The notes beneath the pieces are model-generated. The model was not told the DNA's origin. It saw only the letters and a list, made by a program, of their open reading frames with translations, and did not search any database. The translations under genes were made by a program, and so were the position numbers. 64,000 bases of DNA from RI-153 sp041391225 (GTDB lineage: Bacteria; Chloroflexota; Anaerolineae; Caldilineales; Caldilineaceae), in NCBI GenBank assembly GCA_041391225.1, contig JAWKOL010000007.1, forward strand, positions 62,001 through 126,000, read 5' to 3'. This document shows, piece by piece, positions 40,320 through 48,551 of the stretch (position 1 is its first letter; the number at the start of each line of letters is the position of its first letter).

Positions 40320-41651
40320 TCAATCGTAAATCACATCCCTCACCGCTTCCAACGTCGGTGCGATGACTTGTGGTTCCCCGGTGGCCTGAATCGCGGCGTT
40401 GACATCTTTGAGGCCGTTGCCGGTATTGATGACGACGACGGTTTCGCCGGGCTCGACCAGTCCATCGCACCATGCTTGAAGAAGACCGGCATACGCTGTC
40501 GCCCCCGCCGGTTCCGCGAAGACAGCCCCCAGCCGCGCCAACGGCGGAATGGCGGCGAGGATCTGTTCATCCTCCACGAGGACGTACGCGCCGCCGGTCT
40601 CCCGCACCGCGGCCAGCGCTTTGATGGCATCACGCGGCGCGTTGACGCTGATCGAATCGGCGCGGGTCGTGGCTTCCACCACCGCCGGCACGTCCATGTT
40701 GTCGCGCCAGGCCGTGGCGATGGCCGCGCTACGCGTGGACTGCACGCCGATGATGCGCGGCATCCGCTCGATCCACCCCAACGCCAGCAGATCCTTGAAT
40801 CCTTTGTGGACACCGCCGATGATGCAGCCATCGCCCACGGAGACGAAGATGACGTCGGGGGTGGCCAATTGCGAGGGAGCCGCCCCTCGCCCCTCGCTCC
40901 TCGCCTCCTCGCCTCGCCGCATCATCGCCTCCCCCAACTGCTCCGCGATCTCAAACGACACAGTTTTCTTCCCCTCGGTCATGTACGGGTTGTAGCCGGT
41001 GTTGCGGTTGTACCAGCCGAATTCTTTGCAGGCGGAGACGCAGAGATCGAAGGCATCGTCGTAGCTGCCATCCACGGCGAGGACGCGGCTGCCGTAGACG
41101 AGGAGTTGGGCGATCTTGGCGCGCGGGGCCGTCTTGGGCACGAAGATCACGGTGGGCTGTCCTGCCGCGGCGGCTTGACCGGCCAGGGCGGCGGCGGCGT
41201 TGCCCGTGCTGGCCGTGGCCACGATGGCGCTGCCTGCTTCTTGGGCGCGGGTCACAGCGATGGCCGAGGCGCGGTCCTTGAACGAGGCCGATGGGTTGCG
41301 TCCGTCGTCTTTGAGGTAGAGATTGGGAAAGCCAATCGACTCGCCCAACCGTTTGGCGTGGAGCAGTGGTGTGTTCCCCACCGGCAATGGCGGTAGATGA
41401 CCGCGGTGGGCGATGGGCAACAGCGGCCACCAACGCCCAATGGCGCGGTCGGGGTCCGCGGCAATCTGCGCCGGTGACGTGGCCTGGTTGATGGCGGCAT
41501 AGTCGTACTGCACGTCGAGCGTGCCCAGATCGCTGCCCACGTTGGGCCGACAGCCGCAGACGTAGTCGATCTCGCCCGGCGCGTAGAACTGTCCACAGCG
41601 CAGACAGCGCAGCCCGGTGACAAAAGGTGAATGGGGTGAATGCTGGCTCAT
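40320..41651 (-). CDS. thrC: Threonine synthase
   Basis: 443 aa. PLP enzyme making threonine from O-phosphohomoserine. An N-terminal zinc-ribbon-like segment (Cys16, Cys19, Cys32, Cys34) is common in this subgroup. The PLP lysine is Lys125 in PSASFKDRASA, the phosphate loop is ATASTGNAAAALA, and the substrate region is GDGCIIGGVHKGFKDL. An insertion GEEARSEGRGAAPSQ (about 250-265) is encoded by a CCTCGCCCCTCGCTCCTCG-type low-complexity stretch not expected in the family. It is unlinked to other threonine genes. Confidence 0.95.
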   Translation of the reverse strand: MSQHSPHSPFVTGLRCLRCGQFYAPGEIDYVCGCRPNVGSDLGTLDVQYDYAAINQATSPAQIAADPDRAIGRWWPLLPIAHRGHLPPLPVGNTPLLHAKRLGESIGFPNLYLKDDGRNPSASFKDRASAIAVTRAQEAGSAIVATASTGNAAAALAGQAAAAGQPTVIFVPKTAPRAKIAQLLVYGSRVLAVDGSYDDAFDLCVSACKEFGWYNRNTGYNPYMTEGKKTVSFEIAEQLGEAMMRRGEEARSEGRGAAPSQLATPDVIFVSVGDGCIIGGVHKGFKDLLALGWIERMPRIIGVQSTRSAAIATAWRDNMDVPAVVEATTRADSISVNAPRDAIKALAAVRETGGAYVLVEDEQILAAIPPLARLGAVFAEPAGATAYAGLLQAWCDGLVEPGETVVVINTGNGLKDVNAAIQATGEPQVIAPTLEAVRDVIYD

Positions 41652-41773
41652 ACAGATCCATCGATTCTTTGGTGACTGGACGTAGATTTGATTTCAGTCC
41701 ATTATAGCGAAGTAAGCGTGCTTATAGAAGCATCGGCACCCCGCCGCCACAATGCAACCAGGATGCCAAAAAT

Positions 41774-41875
41774 GACTCTACTGCAAAAAGGTCGCTCAAG
41801 GGCAAAAGTCCGACTTCTCTTAGGAGGGGAGCAACCGCAAATCACACAGAAGTCGGACTTTTCGCAGTGGAGTCA
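41774..41875. mobile_element. MITE-like element, copy 2 (opposite orientation)
   Basis: TGACTC...GAGTCA ends and the same internal AAAAGTCCGACTTCT palindrome as copy 1 at 20161-20264. Reversed, it differs from copy 1 at only a handful of positions. It is flanked by AAAA on both sides, again compatible with a 4-bp target duplication. No coding capacity. Confidence 0.8.
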
Positions 41876-41878
41876 AAA

Positions 41879-41978
41879 ATAGAACGCGGATTGAGCAGAT
41901 TGGGCAGATTCCAGCGGATTCGGAGAAAAATCAGCCCAGATCCGCCCAATCCGCCCAATCCGCCCAATCGCGTTCTAT
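41879..41978. repeat. GCGGAT-periodic hairpin repeat, copy 2
   Basis: Ends ATAGAACGCG and CGCGTTCTAT are inverted. The left arm reads GATTGAGCAGATTGGGCAGATT and the right arm carries three CCGCCCAAT steps, so the copies vary in step number and sequence. It abuts the MITE-like copy with only 3 bp between. Confidence 0.85.
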
Positions 41979-42017
41979 TCAGAATGCTTGGTATGAATTC
42001 AATCATGAAGGGGAGAA

Positions 42018-43288
42018 ATGATGAAGCGATTCTTGTTGATGTTCGTCGGGCTGTGGCTGGTGGCTGGCTGTGCCGCGCCCATGCCGGTGCCCGAAGCCCC
42101 AAGCGCGGGAACAGAACCCGCCGCGGACGAAGCAGCGTTCGATCCGTCCACCGCCGGCTGGGACGAAATCGTCGCCGCCGCCGAGGGGACGACCGTCACC
42201 TGGGCGCTGTGGGGCGGCTCGGATCTGATCAACACCCACGTGGACGCTGCCGTCGGTGGTCCGCTGGCCGATCAGTACGGCCTCACGCTCAACCGCGTAC
42301 CGCTGGAAAACACGGCAGACGCCGTCAACAAGGTGCTGTCCGAAAAGGCGGCGGGCGTGGACAGCGACGGCAGCGTCGATCTGATCTGGATCAACGGCGA
42401 GAACTTCCGCACGCTCAAGGAAGGCGATCTGCTCTTTGGCCCCTTCACGCAGATCCTGCCCAACACCGAGTACGTCGACGAGAGCAACCCCGCCGTGGGC
42501 TTCGACTTCGGCGTGTCCACCGACGGCTACGAGTCGCCCTGGGCCAGCTTCCAATGGGTGATCGAGTACAACAGCGCCACCGTGGGCGACAACCCACCCA
42601 CCACCTACGAGGACCTGCGCGCCTGGATCGAGGCCAACCCGGGTCGATTCACCTATCCGCGCCGCCCAACCATGTGGGCATGGGCTTCGTGCGTCAACTG
42701 TTCTACTGGGCCGCGGGCAGCCCCGAACCCTTCCTCGGAGAATTCGACCAGGCCGTCTACGACGAGTACGCGCCCATCGTGTGGGAATACCTCAACGGCA
42801 TCGAACCCTATCTCTGGCGCGAAGGACAGACCTATCCCGAACTGGCGGCGATGGCCAACCTGCTGGCCAACCAGGAGATTGACTTCGCCATGGAATACGA
42901 CTCCAGCCGTGCGTCCACCTACATTCGTCAGGGCATCTACCCCGACACCATCCGCACACTGGTCTTCGACACGGGGACCATCGCCAACGTCAGCTATGTC
43001 GCCATCCCATACAACGCCGCCAACCCGGCCGGTGCGCTGGTGCTGGCCAACTTCCTGCTCTCGCCGGAATACCAGATCGCCATCACCGATCCCGAAGTGT
43101 TGGGCTGGAAGATGGCCATCGATCCCACCCGTCTCACCGCGGACGAACAGACACAACTCGCCGCCATCGAGCAGGGCATCGCCACCCTGCCCGCCGACGT
43201 CCTCAGCGCTGCCGCTCTGCCCGAAAGCAGCGTGGGCTGGGTGGACGCGATGGAGACGGGGTGGGAGGAGAATGTGTTGAAGAATTGA
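42018..43288 (+). CDS. YnjB-like ABC importer substrate-binding lipoprotein, one frameshift
   Basis: About 423 aa. GGGGAG lies just before a double ATG. The lipobox is LVAGC with Cys18. The N-terminal lobe (TTVTWALWGGSDLINTHVD, VDLIWINGENFRTLKEGDLL) matches COG4134/YnjB. The frame is lost near 42660 in the YPRRPTMW codons and resumes NHVGMGFVRQLFYWAAG. The remainder (FAMEYDSS, VSYVAIPYNAANPAGALVLA) is intact. YnjBCD-type systems are importers related to thiamine and sulfate uptake; the substrate is unknown. First gene of a four-gene importer operon. Confidence 0.88.
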
Positions 43289-43376
43289 TGATGAGATGAT
43301 GGAGATGATGAGATGATGGAGATGATGGCATCGCTCCATCATCTTCATCATCTCATCATCTTCATCATCCCATCAC
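43289..43376. repeat. GATGAT palindrome between importer genes
   Basis: The left arm is repeats of GAGATGATGG and GATGAT; the right arm is CATCATCTTCATCATCTC. The two can form a long AT/GC-mixed hairpin inside the operon, between binding protein and permease, where it could affect relative expression. Confidence 0.7.
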
Positions 43377-43384
43377 CCCATCCC

Positions 43385-44252
43385 ATGCAAACACACCGAA
43401 CTCTCCCGTATCTTCTCCTCGCTCCCACCCTCCTCATCATCGGCGCGCTGTTTTTGGGCGGCGTGGGGGTGGGGATTGTGCAAAGTCTGGGCTGGTTGCC
43501 CGTCGTCGGCCTGCGCACGTGGACGCCGGCGTACTACGTCGCTGTTGACGGGACGCGATTTCTACGTGTCCTTGGGCGTGACGCTCTACATGGCGGTGAC
43601 AAGCACGCTGCTGGCCACGGTGCTGGCGCTGGCAGCGGCGATGGTGTTGCGCCGGTCCTTTGCGGGGCGGCGCTGGCTGACGGCGATCTTCCAACTGCCG
43701 CTGCCGGTGCCGCATCTGGTGGCCGCGGCGGGGATCGTGCTGCTGCTCACACAGAGTGGGCTGATCGCGCGTGTCCTCTACGCAGGCAACGTGCTGGCGC
43801 GGCCCGGTGAATTCCCCGCGCTGGTCTTCGACCGCAGTTACATCGGCGCAATCTTGGTCTACACGTGGAAAGAAGTCCCTTTCATCGGGTTGGTGGTGCT
43901 GGCAGTACTGCGCAGCGTCGGCGCAGACTACGAAGAGGCGGCGCAGACGCTAGGGCCAACGCCTGGCAGCGCTTCCGCTGTCCTCCTGCCGTTGGTGACG
44001 CCGGGGATCGTCTCCACGTCGATCATCGTCTTCGCCTTCCTCTTCGGTAGCTTCGAGATCCCGCTGCTGTTGGGCGTGCGCTACCCCAACACCCTGCCCG
44101 TCATGGCCTACCGTGCCTACGTCGATCCCGATCTCACGCGTCGCCCCGAAGCGATGGCGTTAGGCGTGGTGATCACGTTGGTCGTCATCGGGTTGATGGC
44201 AATCTACCGGCGGCTGGTGGGAGGAAGTGAGATTGGGCGATTGGGAGATTAG
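43385..44252 (+). CDS. ABC importer permease 1 (YnjC N-half-like), one frameshift
   Basis: Starts MQTHRTLPYLLLAPTLLI. The first helices read to TPAYYVAV near 43545, then the frame shifts and continues TGRDFYVSLGVTLYMAVTST. The inner-membrane permease EAA-type loop is seen in DYEEAAQTLGPTPGSA followed by LPLVTPGIVST. About six helices. The end GSEIGRLGD comes from a GATTGGGCGATTGGGAGATT repeat-like stretch. In E. coli YnjC the two permease halves are fused; here they are separate genes. About 288 aa. Confidence 0.85.
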
Positions 44253-44267
44253 GCGACTTTTCCAGAG

Positions 44268-44363
44268 ATAGAACGCGGATTTGGCGGATTGAGCGGATTC
44301 TGACGGATGCAGTCGAGGTAAAATCAGCCGAGATCCGCCCGATCCGCTTAATCCGCGTTCTAT
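44268..44363. repeat. GCGGAT-periodic hairpin repeat, copy 3
   Basis: Ends ATAGAACGCGGAT and ATCCGCGTTCTAT are perfectly inverted. Three GCGGAT steps lie on the left and matching ATCCGC steps on the right. It sits inside the importer operon between the two permease genes and ends 20 bp before the Shine-Dalgarno of the second. Confidence 0.88.
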
Positions 44364-44397
44364 CCCTGATCCGTCTGCATAAAGGAGATACAAGATC

Positions 44398-45196
44398 GTG
44401 AAGCGAATCGTGCGCTGGGGTGTGCTGGTGGGGATCGTGATCGGCGTAGCGGGGCCGTTACTGCCGCTGCTGGTCTGGTCCTTCGCGCAGCAGTGGCTCT
44501 TCCCCAATCTGCTGCCGCAGCGATGGGGACTGGCGGCGTGGGAATATGTCTTTTCGCCGTCGTCGCAGGTGACCGAGGCGCTGGCGACAAGCCTGGGCCT
44601 GGCGCTGCTGGTGACGATCCTGGCGGCGCTCGTGGGCGCCGGCGGCGTGGGCGCTGGCGAAGTACCATCGCGGGCAAGCGCCTGATCGAGTGGCTGATCC
44701 TGGCCCCGCTGATCGTCCCCACATTGACCGTCGTCATGGGGCTGCACATCTTTTTCATCCGCTACGGGCTGGCCGATTCGTGGATCGGCGTGGCGCTAGT
44801 CCACCTGATCCCGGCGCTGCCCTACTTTGTGCTCGTGATGGCGGGCGTCTTCGCCAACTACAGCGTGGAAATCAACGAAGCAGCGCCACCCTCGGCGCAG
44901 GGACGCTGCGCACCATCGTCTACGTGATGCTGCCCCTCATCGCGCCGGGGCTGGTGGTGGCGTCGCTCTTCACCTTTCTCGTTTCGTGGAGCCAGTACAT
45001 CACCACCCTGCTCATCGGCGGCGGGCAGGTGATCACACTGCCGCTGGTGCTCTTCCCCTTCATTTCAGGCGCGAATCAAGCCACCGCCGCGGCGCTGAGT
45101 CTCGTCTTCATCGCGCCGGCCATTCTCGTCATCTGGCTCACGTCGACGGTGCTGGATAGCGGCACCGCGGCCCTGGGAGGGTTCAATCGCGTATGA
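44398..45196 (+). CDS. ABC importer permease 2, two frameshifts
   Basis: GTG start with AAGGAG 10 nt upstream. It reads KRIVRWGVLVGIVIGVAGPL through ALLVTILAALVGA, shifts near 44660 and continues IAGKRLIEWLILAPLIVPTL. It then shifts near 44885 inside the EAA loop (VEINEAA then ATLGAGTLRTIVYVMLPLIA). It ends STVLDSGTAALGGFNRV. About six helices, the partner of permease 1. Its stop overlaps the ATPase start as ATGA. Confidence 0.85.
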
Positions 45197-46230
45197 CCGA
45201 AGTTGTCCTCGATCAACTGACCCGCCGCTACGGCGCGGACACCGCCGTCAACGCGCTCTCGCTGACGGTTCCATCGGGCGAACTGGTAGCGTTGCTCGGT
45301 CCTTCGGGCTGTGGCAAGAGCACCACGTTGCGCATGATCGCCGGTCTGCTGCCCAGCAGCAGCGGAGACGTCCTCTTCGACGGCCAGTCCATGACGTCTG
45401 TGCCTGCCGAGCGACGCGGCGCGGTGATGATGTTCCAGAACCATCGCCTCTTCCCGCACATGACCGTGGCAGAGAACGTGGGCTTCGGCCTGCGCATGCG
45501 CGGTGAGGACAGATCCGTGATACGGGGAAAAGTGAGCGACATGCTGGCTCGCGTGGATCTGAGCGGTTACGAAAATCGCCGCCCCGATCAGCTTTCAGGT
45601 GGACAGGCGCAACGGGTCGCGCTGGCAAGGGCGCTGGTGGTGGGTCCGCGAGTGCTGTTGCTCGACGAACCGCTGAGCAACCTCGACGCCAATCTGCGCC
45701 AAGAAATGCGCCTGCTCATCCGCCGCGTCCACGATGAACTGGGGATCACCACCCTGTTCGTCACCCACGATCAGAGCGAAGCCGTGATCGTTGCGGATCG
45801 CATTGCCCTGCTCTTCGGCGGCAACCTGCAACAATACGCGCGGCCGCGCGACTTCTTCCGCCGCCCCGTCAACGTGGCCACGGCGCGCTTCTTCGGCTGC
45901 GATAACTTCCTGCCCGGCATCCGCCGCGGCGCGTACGTAGAGACGACGGCGGGCCTGCTGCGCATCGATCCGTCCCTCCCCGGCGAGGACGGCGAAGTCC
46001 TCGTCACCGTGCGGCCCGAAGCGATCCGCCTGCCCGGCCCGGATCAGGGCAGCGAAAACCACGTCCCCGCGCAGGTGCTCGACTCGATCTACCAGGGCGT
46101 CAACACCGAGTTGATCATGGCAATTGGCGGCGCGTCCTGGCGCGTCCTCGCCGGGCCGGAATGTGCGTTGCATCCTGGTGAACAAGTCGATGTCTCGTTG
46201 CCGATTGGTCAGATTTGGGTGATCCAATAG
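45193..46230 (+). CDS. ABC importer ATP-binding protein with TOBE domain
   Basis: 345 aa. Walker A GPSGCGKST, Q-loop MMFQNHRLFPHMTVAEN, signature LSGGQAQRVALARAL, Walker B VLLLDEPLSNLD, H-loop LFVTHDQSEA. The C-terminal ~100 residues form a TOBE-type regulatory domain (VRPEAIRLPG, then DSIYQGVNTELIM). This layout is typical of sugar, iron, sulfate and thiamine-like importers. It is the last gene of the operon and, unlike the membrane genes before it, has an intact frame. Confidence 0.95.
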   Translation: MTEVVLDQLTRRYGADTAVNALSLTVPSGELVALLGPSGCGKSTTLRMIAGLLPSSSGDVLFDGQSMTSVPAERRGAVMMFQNHRLFPHMTVAENVGFGLRMRGEDRSVIRGKVSDMLARVDLSGYENRRPDQLSGGQAQRVALARALVVGPRVLLLDEPLSNLDANLRQEMRLLIRRVHDELGITTLFVTHDQSEAVIVADRIALLFGGNLQQYARPRDFFRRPVNVATARFFGCDNFLPGIRRGAYVETTAGLLRIDPSLPGEDGEVLVTVRPEAIRLPGPDQGSENHVPAQVLDSIYQGVNTELIMAIGGASWRVLAGPECALHPGEQVDVSLPIGQIWVIQ

Positions 46231-46307
46231 AACGCTTTGCCCTCCGTTCTCCTTCGTGGCATGATCGTTGACATTGTCCACAATTCACCCGCCGAAGGGA
46301 TGACACA

Positions 46308-46970
46308 ATGCACACTCCCAACGTCCGCCTGCTGCTGGGCGGCAACTGGCACGATTTCGACGGCTTCGCCGAGACCTTTCGCAGCTACTTCACAGATGAA
46401 GAAGCGTCCATCACCGCCACCTACGACGCCGGCACGCTGCTCACCCTGGCCGAGGACGGCGTCGATCTGGTTGTCCTCTACACCTGTTTGGGCGGATCGA
46501 ACCAGCATGGCCGCATCGCCGAGGACCGCTCCCCCACGCAAGATCGTGCGCTGTGCGACTGGGTGGCAGGCGGGGGCAAGCTGCTGGCCCTCCACGCCTC
46601 CCTCGCTATGAACGAGGACAACGCCGATCTGAAGCGGCTGATGGGTGGGCGCTTCCTCATGCACCCGCCCCAGTTCGATTTCACGGTGACCCCGCTTTCG
46701 CGTGAACACCCCACTACAGCGGGCATCGGCGCGTTTAGTGTCCACGATGAGTTCTACTTCACCACCTACGACGAAACCGTGCAGATCCACAGCGTGGCCT
46801 TCGACCGCGGCATCGCACATCCCATGTCCTGGACGAAGACGGCGGGCGCGGGGCGCGTTGCCTTCATCGCGCCGGGGCATCACGCGCAGGTGTGGAATAT
46901 GGCGACGTATCGTCAATGGATCCGGCAGACAGTGGATTGGCTGCTGGATGTGCCCAAACCCGCCGAATGA
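46308..46970 (+). CDS. ThuA-like protein
   Basis: 220 aa, glutaminase-like (class I GAT-related) fold. Family features include RLLLGGNWHDFDGFAETF, VVLYTCLGG, GGGKLLALHASLA and the His-rich AHPMSWTK and APGHHAQVWNM. ThuA domains occur with sugar or sugar-acid catabolism and Gfo/Idh enzymes; catalysis is unproven. It starts 77 bp after the importer, perhaps cotranscribed. The stop TGA is the centre of the palindrome GCCGAATGAATTCGGC. Confidence 0.85.
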   Translation: MHTPNVRLLLGGNWHDFDGFAETFRSYFTDEEASITATYDAGTLLTLAEDGVDLVVLYTCLGGSNQHGRIAEDRSPTQDRALCDWVAGGGKLLALHASLAMNEDNADLKRLMGGRFLMHPPQFDFTVTPLSREHPTTAGIGAFSVHDEFYFTTYDETVQIHSVAFDRGIAHPMSWTKTAGAGRVAFIAPGHHAQVWNMATYRQWIRQTVDWLLDVPKPAE

Positions 46971-47065
46971 ATTCGGCGGCTGACACGGGAAACCGGCTGA
47001 AGCCGGTTCTGCGAACACGATTTATCGTCTTTCCCATTGCAGACGGCGGTTTCAACCGCCGGGTT
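46958..47065. repeat. Composite of three short hairpins after ThuA
   Basis: GCCGAATGAATTCGGC, AACCGGCTGAAGCCGGTT and GGCGGTTTCAACCGCC follow one another in about 100 bp, separated by short spacers. The pieces are small perfect or near-perfect hairpins, with 'gctgaagc' and 'ttcaacc' type loops that I know from many bacterial intergenic repeats. Confidence 0.7.
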
Positions 47066-47096
47066 ATCACGACAAACAACAACCCACCGAGGCTCT

Positions 47097-47633
47097 ATGC
47101 GCACGCCAAACCACACCATCACCTTGCTCGACGCCTCTCTGGCCAACACGCTGCTCGACGGCTTCGTCGACGTGCTATGCGACAGCGTGAACAACGGCGC
47201 GTCGGTGGGGTTTCTGCCGCCGTTCCCGCCCGAGGACGCCGCAGCCTATTGGCATGAGGTCTTCGCCGGGGTGGCGCGGGGCAGCATCCTCCTGTGGGCC
47301 GCCCACGACGAGGACAGCCGCGTCCTCGGCACGGTGCAACTGCACCCCGTGGGCAAGCCCAACGGCAGTCACCGCGCCGAAGTGGCCAAACTGCTCGTCC
47401 ACACCACGGCGCGCCGCCGTGGCATCGCCCGCGCCCTCATGGCCGCGCTCGAAGACGAAGCGCGCCGTCTGCGCCGATCCACGCTCGTTCTCGACACGCG
47501 GCAGGGCGACCTGGCCGAACCGCTCTACCAGAGTCTCGGCTACACCGTGGCCGGCGCGATCCCGAAGTACGCGCTAAACGGCGAGGGTGGGGTGGATGCG
47601 ACTGTGTTTTATTACAAGCTGTTGGGAGCGTAA
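47097..47633 (+). CDS. GNAT-family N-acetyltransferase
   Basis: 178 aa from ATG 47097 with GAGG upstream. The acetyl-CoA-binding motif A is seen in AKLLVHTTARRRGIARALMA, preceded by VLGTVQLHP and followed by LVLDTRQGDLAEPLYQSLGY. The acceptor is unknown. The last codon and stop (GCG TAA) are the first bases of an ATTACG repeat. Confidence 0.9.
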   Translation: MRTPNHTITLLDASLANTLLDGFVDVLCDSVNNGASVGFLPPFPPEDAAAYWHEVFAGVARGSILLWAAHDEDSRVLGTVQLHPVGKPNGSHRAEVAKLLVHTTARRRGIARALMAALEDEARRLRRSTLVLDTRQGDLAEPLYQSLGYTVAGAIPKYALNGEGGVDATVFYYKLLGA

Positions 47634-47734
47634 TTCGTAATGCGTAATTCGTAGACAAAGTCGCCTGCCGATTGGCGACCATCTTCGTTGACCAATTACG
47701 CATTACGCATTACGAATTACGCATCAAAAAGGAC
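47629..47734. repeat. ATTACGCATTACG-family palindrome
   Basis: The left arm has TAATTCGTAATGCGTAATTC and the right arm GCATTACGAATTACGC. The core GACAAAGTCGCC...GGCGACC can pair. It fills the whole gap between the GNAT stop and the methyltransferase Shine-Dalgarno sequence. Confidence 0.85.
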
Positions 47735-47740
47735 ATCCAC

Positions 47741-48493
47741 ATGACCAATTTCAACACCCTCATTCAATCCGCCCTCGCCCAAGAATTCTCCGGCTGGGAT
47801 TTTGCCTACCTCGATGGGCGCTGGGACGAGTCGCCGACGCCGTGGTCGTACCGGGATCTTGTGATCGAAGCCATGCAGGGGATCGATTCGATGCTCGACA
47901 TGGGGACGGGCGGCGGGGAATTTCTGGCGTCGCTGCCGGGGTTGCCCGCCTATACAGCAGCGACGGAGGCGTTTGAACCGAACGTGGCGGTGGCGACGCA
48001 GCAGTTGCAGCCGCTGGGCGTGCGTGTGGTGCAGCTCAAGTCGGATCAGCACCTCCCCTTCGAGGACGACACCTTCGATCTGATCATCAACCGCCACGAG
48101 TCGTTCGACGCGGCGGAAGTGGTGCGCGTCCTCAAGCCGGGTGGGCGCTTCCTCACCCAGCAGGTCGGCGGCGAGGACTGCATCGATCTCAACCGTCTGC
48201 TCGACGCGCCCGATCCGGTCTACCTGGCCTGGTCGCTGGACGTGGCGGCTCGTCAGCTCGAAGCCGCCGGCCTCGACATCGTCCGCCGTGAGCACGCCCG
48301 CCCTGTTACCACCATCCACGACATCGGCGCGCTCGTCTTCTACTGCAAGGTCATATCGTGGCAATTCCCCGATTTCAGCGTAGACCGCTACCGCGACCGC
48401 CTGCAAGATCTGCACACCCGCATTGAACGGGAAGGTTCGTTGCGGGTGTGGAGTGAGCGTTTTTTGATTGAGGGCGTGATGCGTAATTCGTAA
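47741..48493 (+). CDS. SAM-dependent methyltransferase (class I, methyltransferase-11-like)
   Basis: 250 aa from ATG 47741 with AAAGGA 7 nt upstream. SAM motif I is MLDMGTGGGEFLASL; later motifs are LPFEDDTFDLIINRHESFD and VLKPGGRFLTQQVGGED. The substrate is unknown; similar proteins modify small metabolites. The last residues GVMRNS and the stop are encoded by the start of a palindromic repeat. Confidence 0.9.
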   Translation: MTNFNTLIQSALAQEFSGWDFAYLDGRWDESPTPWSYRDLVIEAMQGIDSMLDMGTGGGEFLASLPGLPAYTAATEAFEPNVAVATQQLQPLGVRVVQLKSDQHLPFEDDTFDLIINRHESFDAAEVVRVLKPGGRFLTQQVGGEDCIDLNRLLDAPDPVYLAWSLDVAARQLEAAGLDIVRREHARPVTTIHDIGALVFYCKVISWQFPDFSVDRYRDRLQDLHTRIEREGSLRVWSERFLIEGVMRNS

Positions 48494-48551
48494 TTGGTCT
48501 ACGAAATTGGTCGCCAATTGGTAAGTGATTTTGTCAACGAATTACGCCTTA
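48479..48551. repeat. ATTACGCATTACG-family palindrome between convergent genes
   Basis: Left arm GATGCGTAATTCGTAATTGG, core GGTCGCCAATTGGTAAGTGA, right arm AACGAATTACGCCTTA. It contains the stop codons of both flanking convergent genes: TAA 48491-48493 for the methyltransferase and TAA 48549-48551 (minus) for the reductase. Confidence 0.85.

Larger units (their letters stand above)
41652..42017. other. Intergenic region packed with two repeats
   Basis: Contains the second MITE-like copy (41774-41875), immediately followed by a GCGGAT hairpin (41879-41978). No gene is seen. The promoter of the downstream importer must lie within or between these elements. Confidence 0.6.

Noticed and set aside
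41979..42017. TPP riboswitch before the YnjBCD-like importer
   Set aside because: Only about 40 bases remain after the two repeats, and no THI-box-like sequence is seen.
47672..47740. N-terminal extension of the SAM methyltransferase through the upstream repeat
   Set aside because: The residues (VDQLRITHYELRI) are translation of the palindrome and occur in front of several unrelated genes; a good Shine-Dalgarno lies before ATG 47741.
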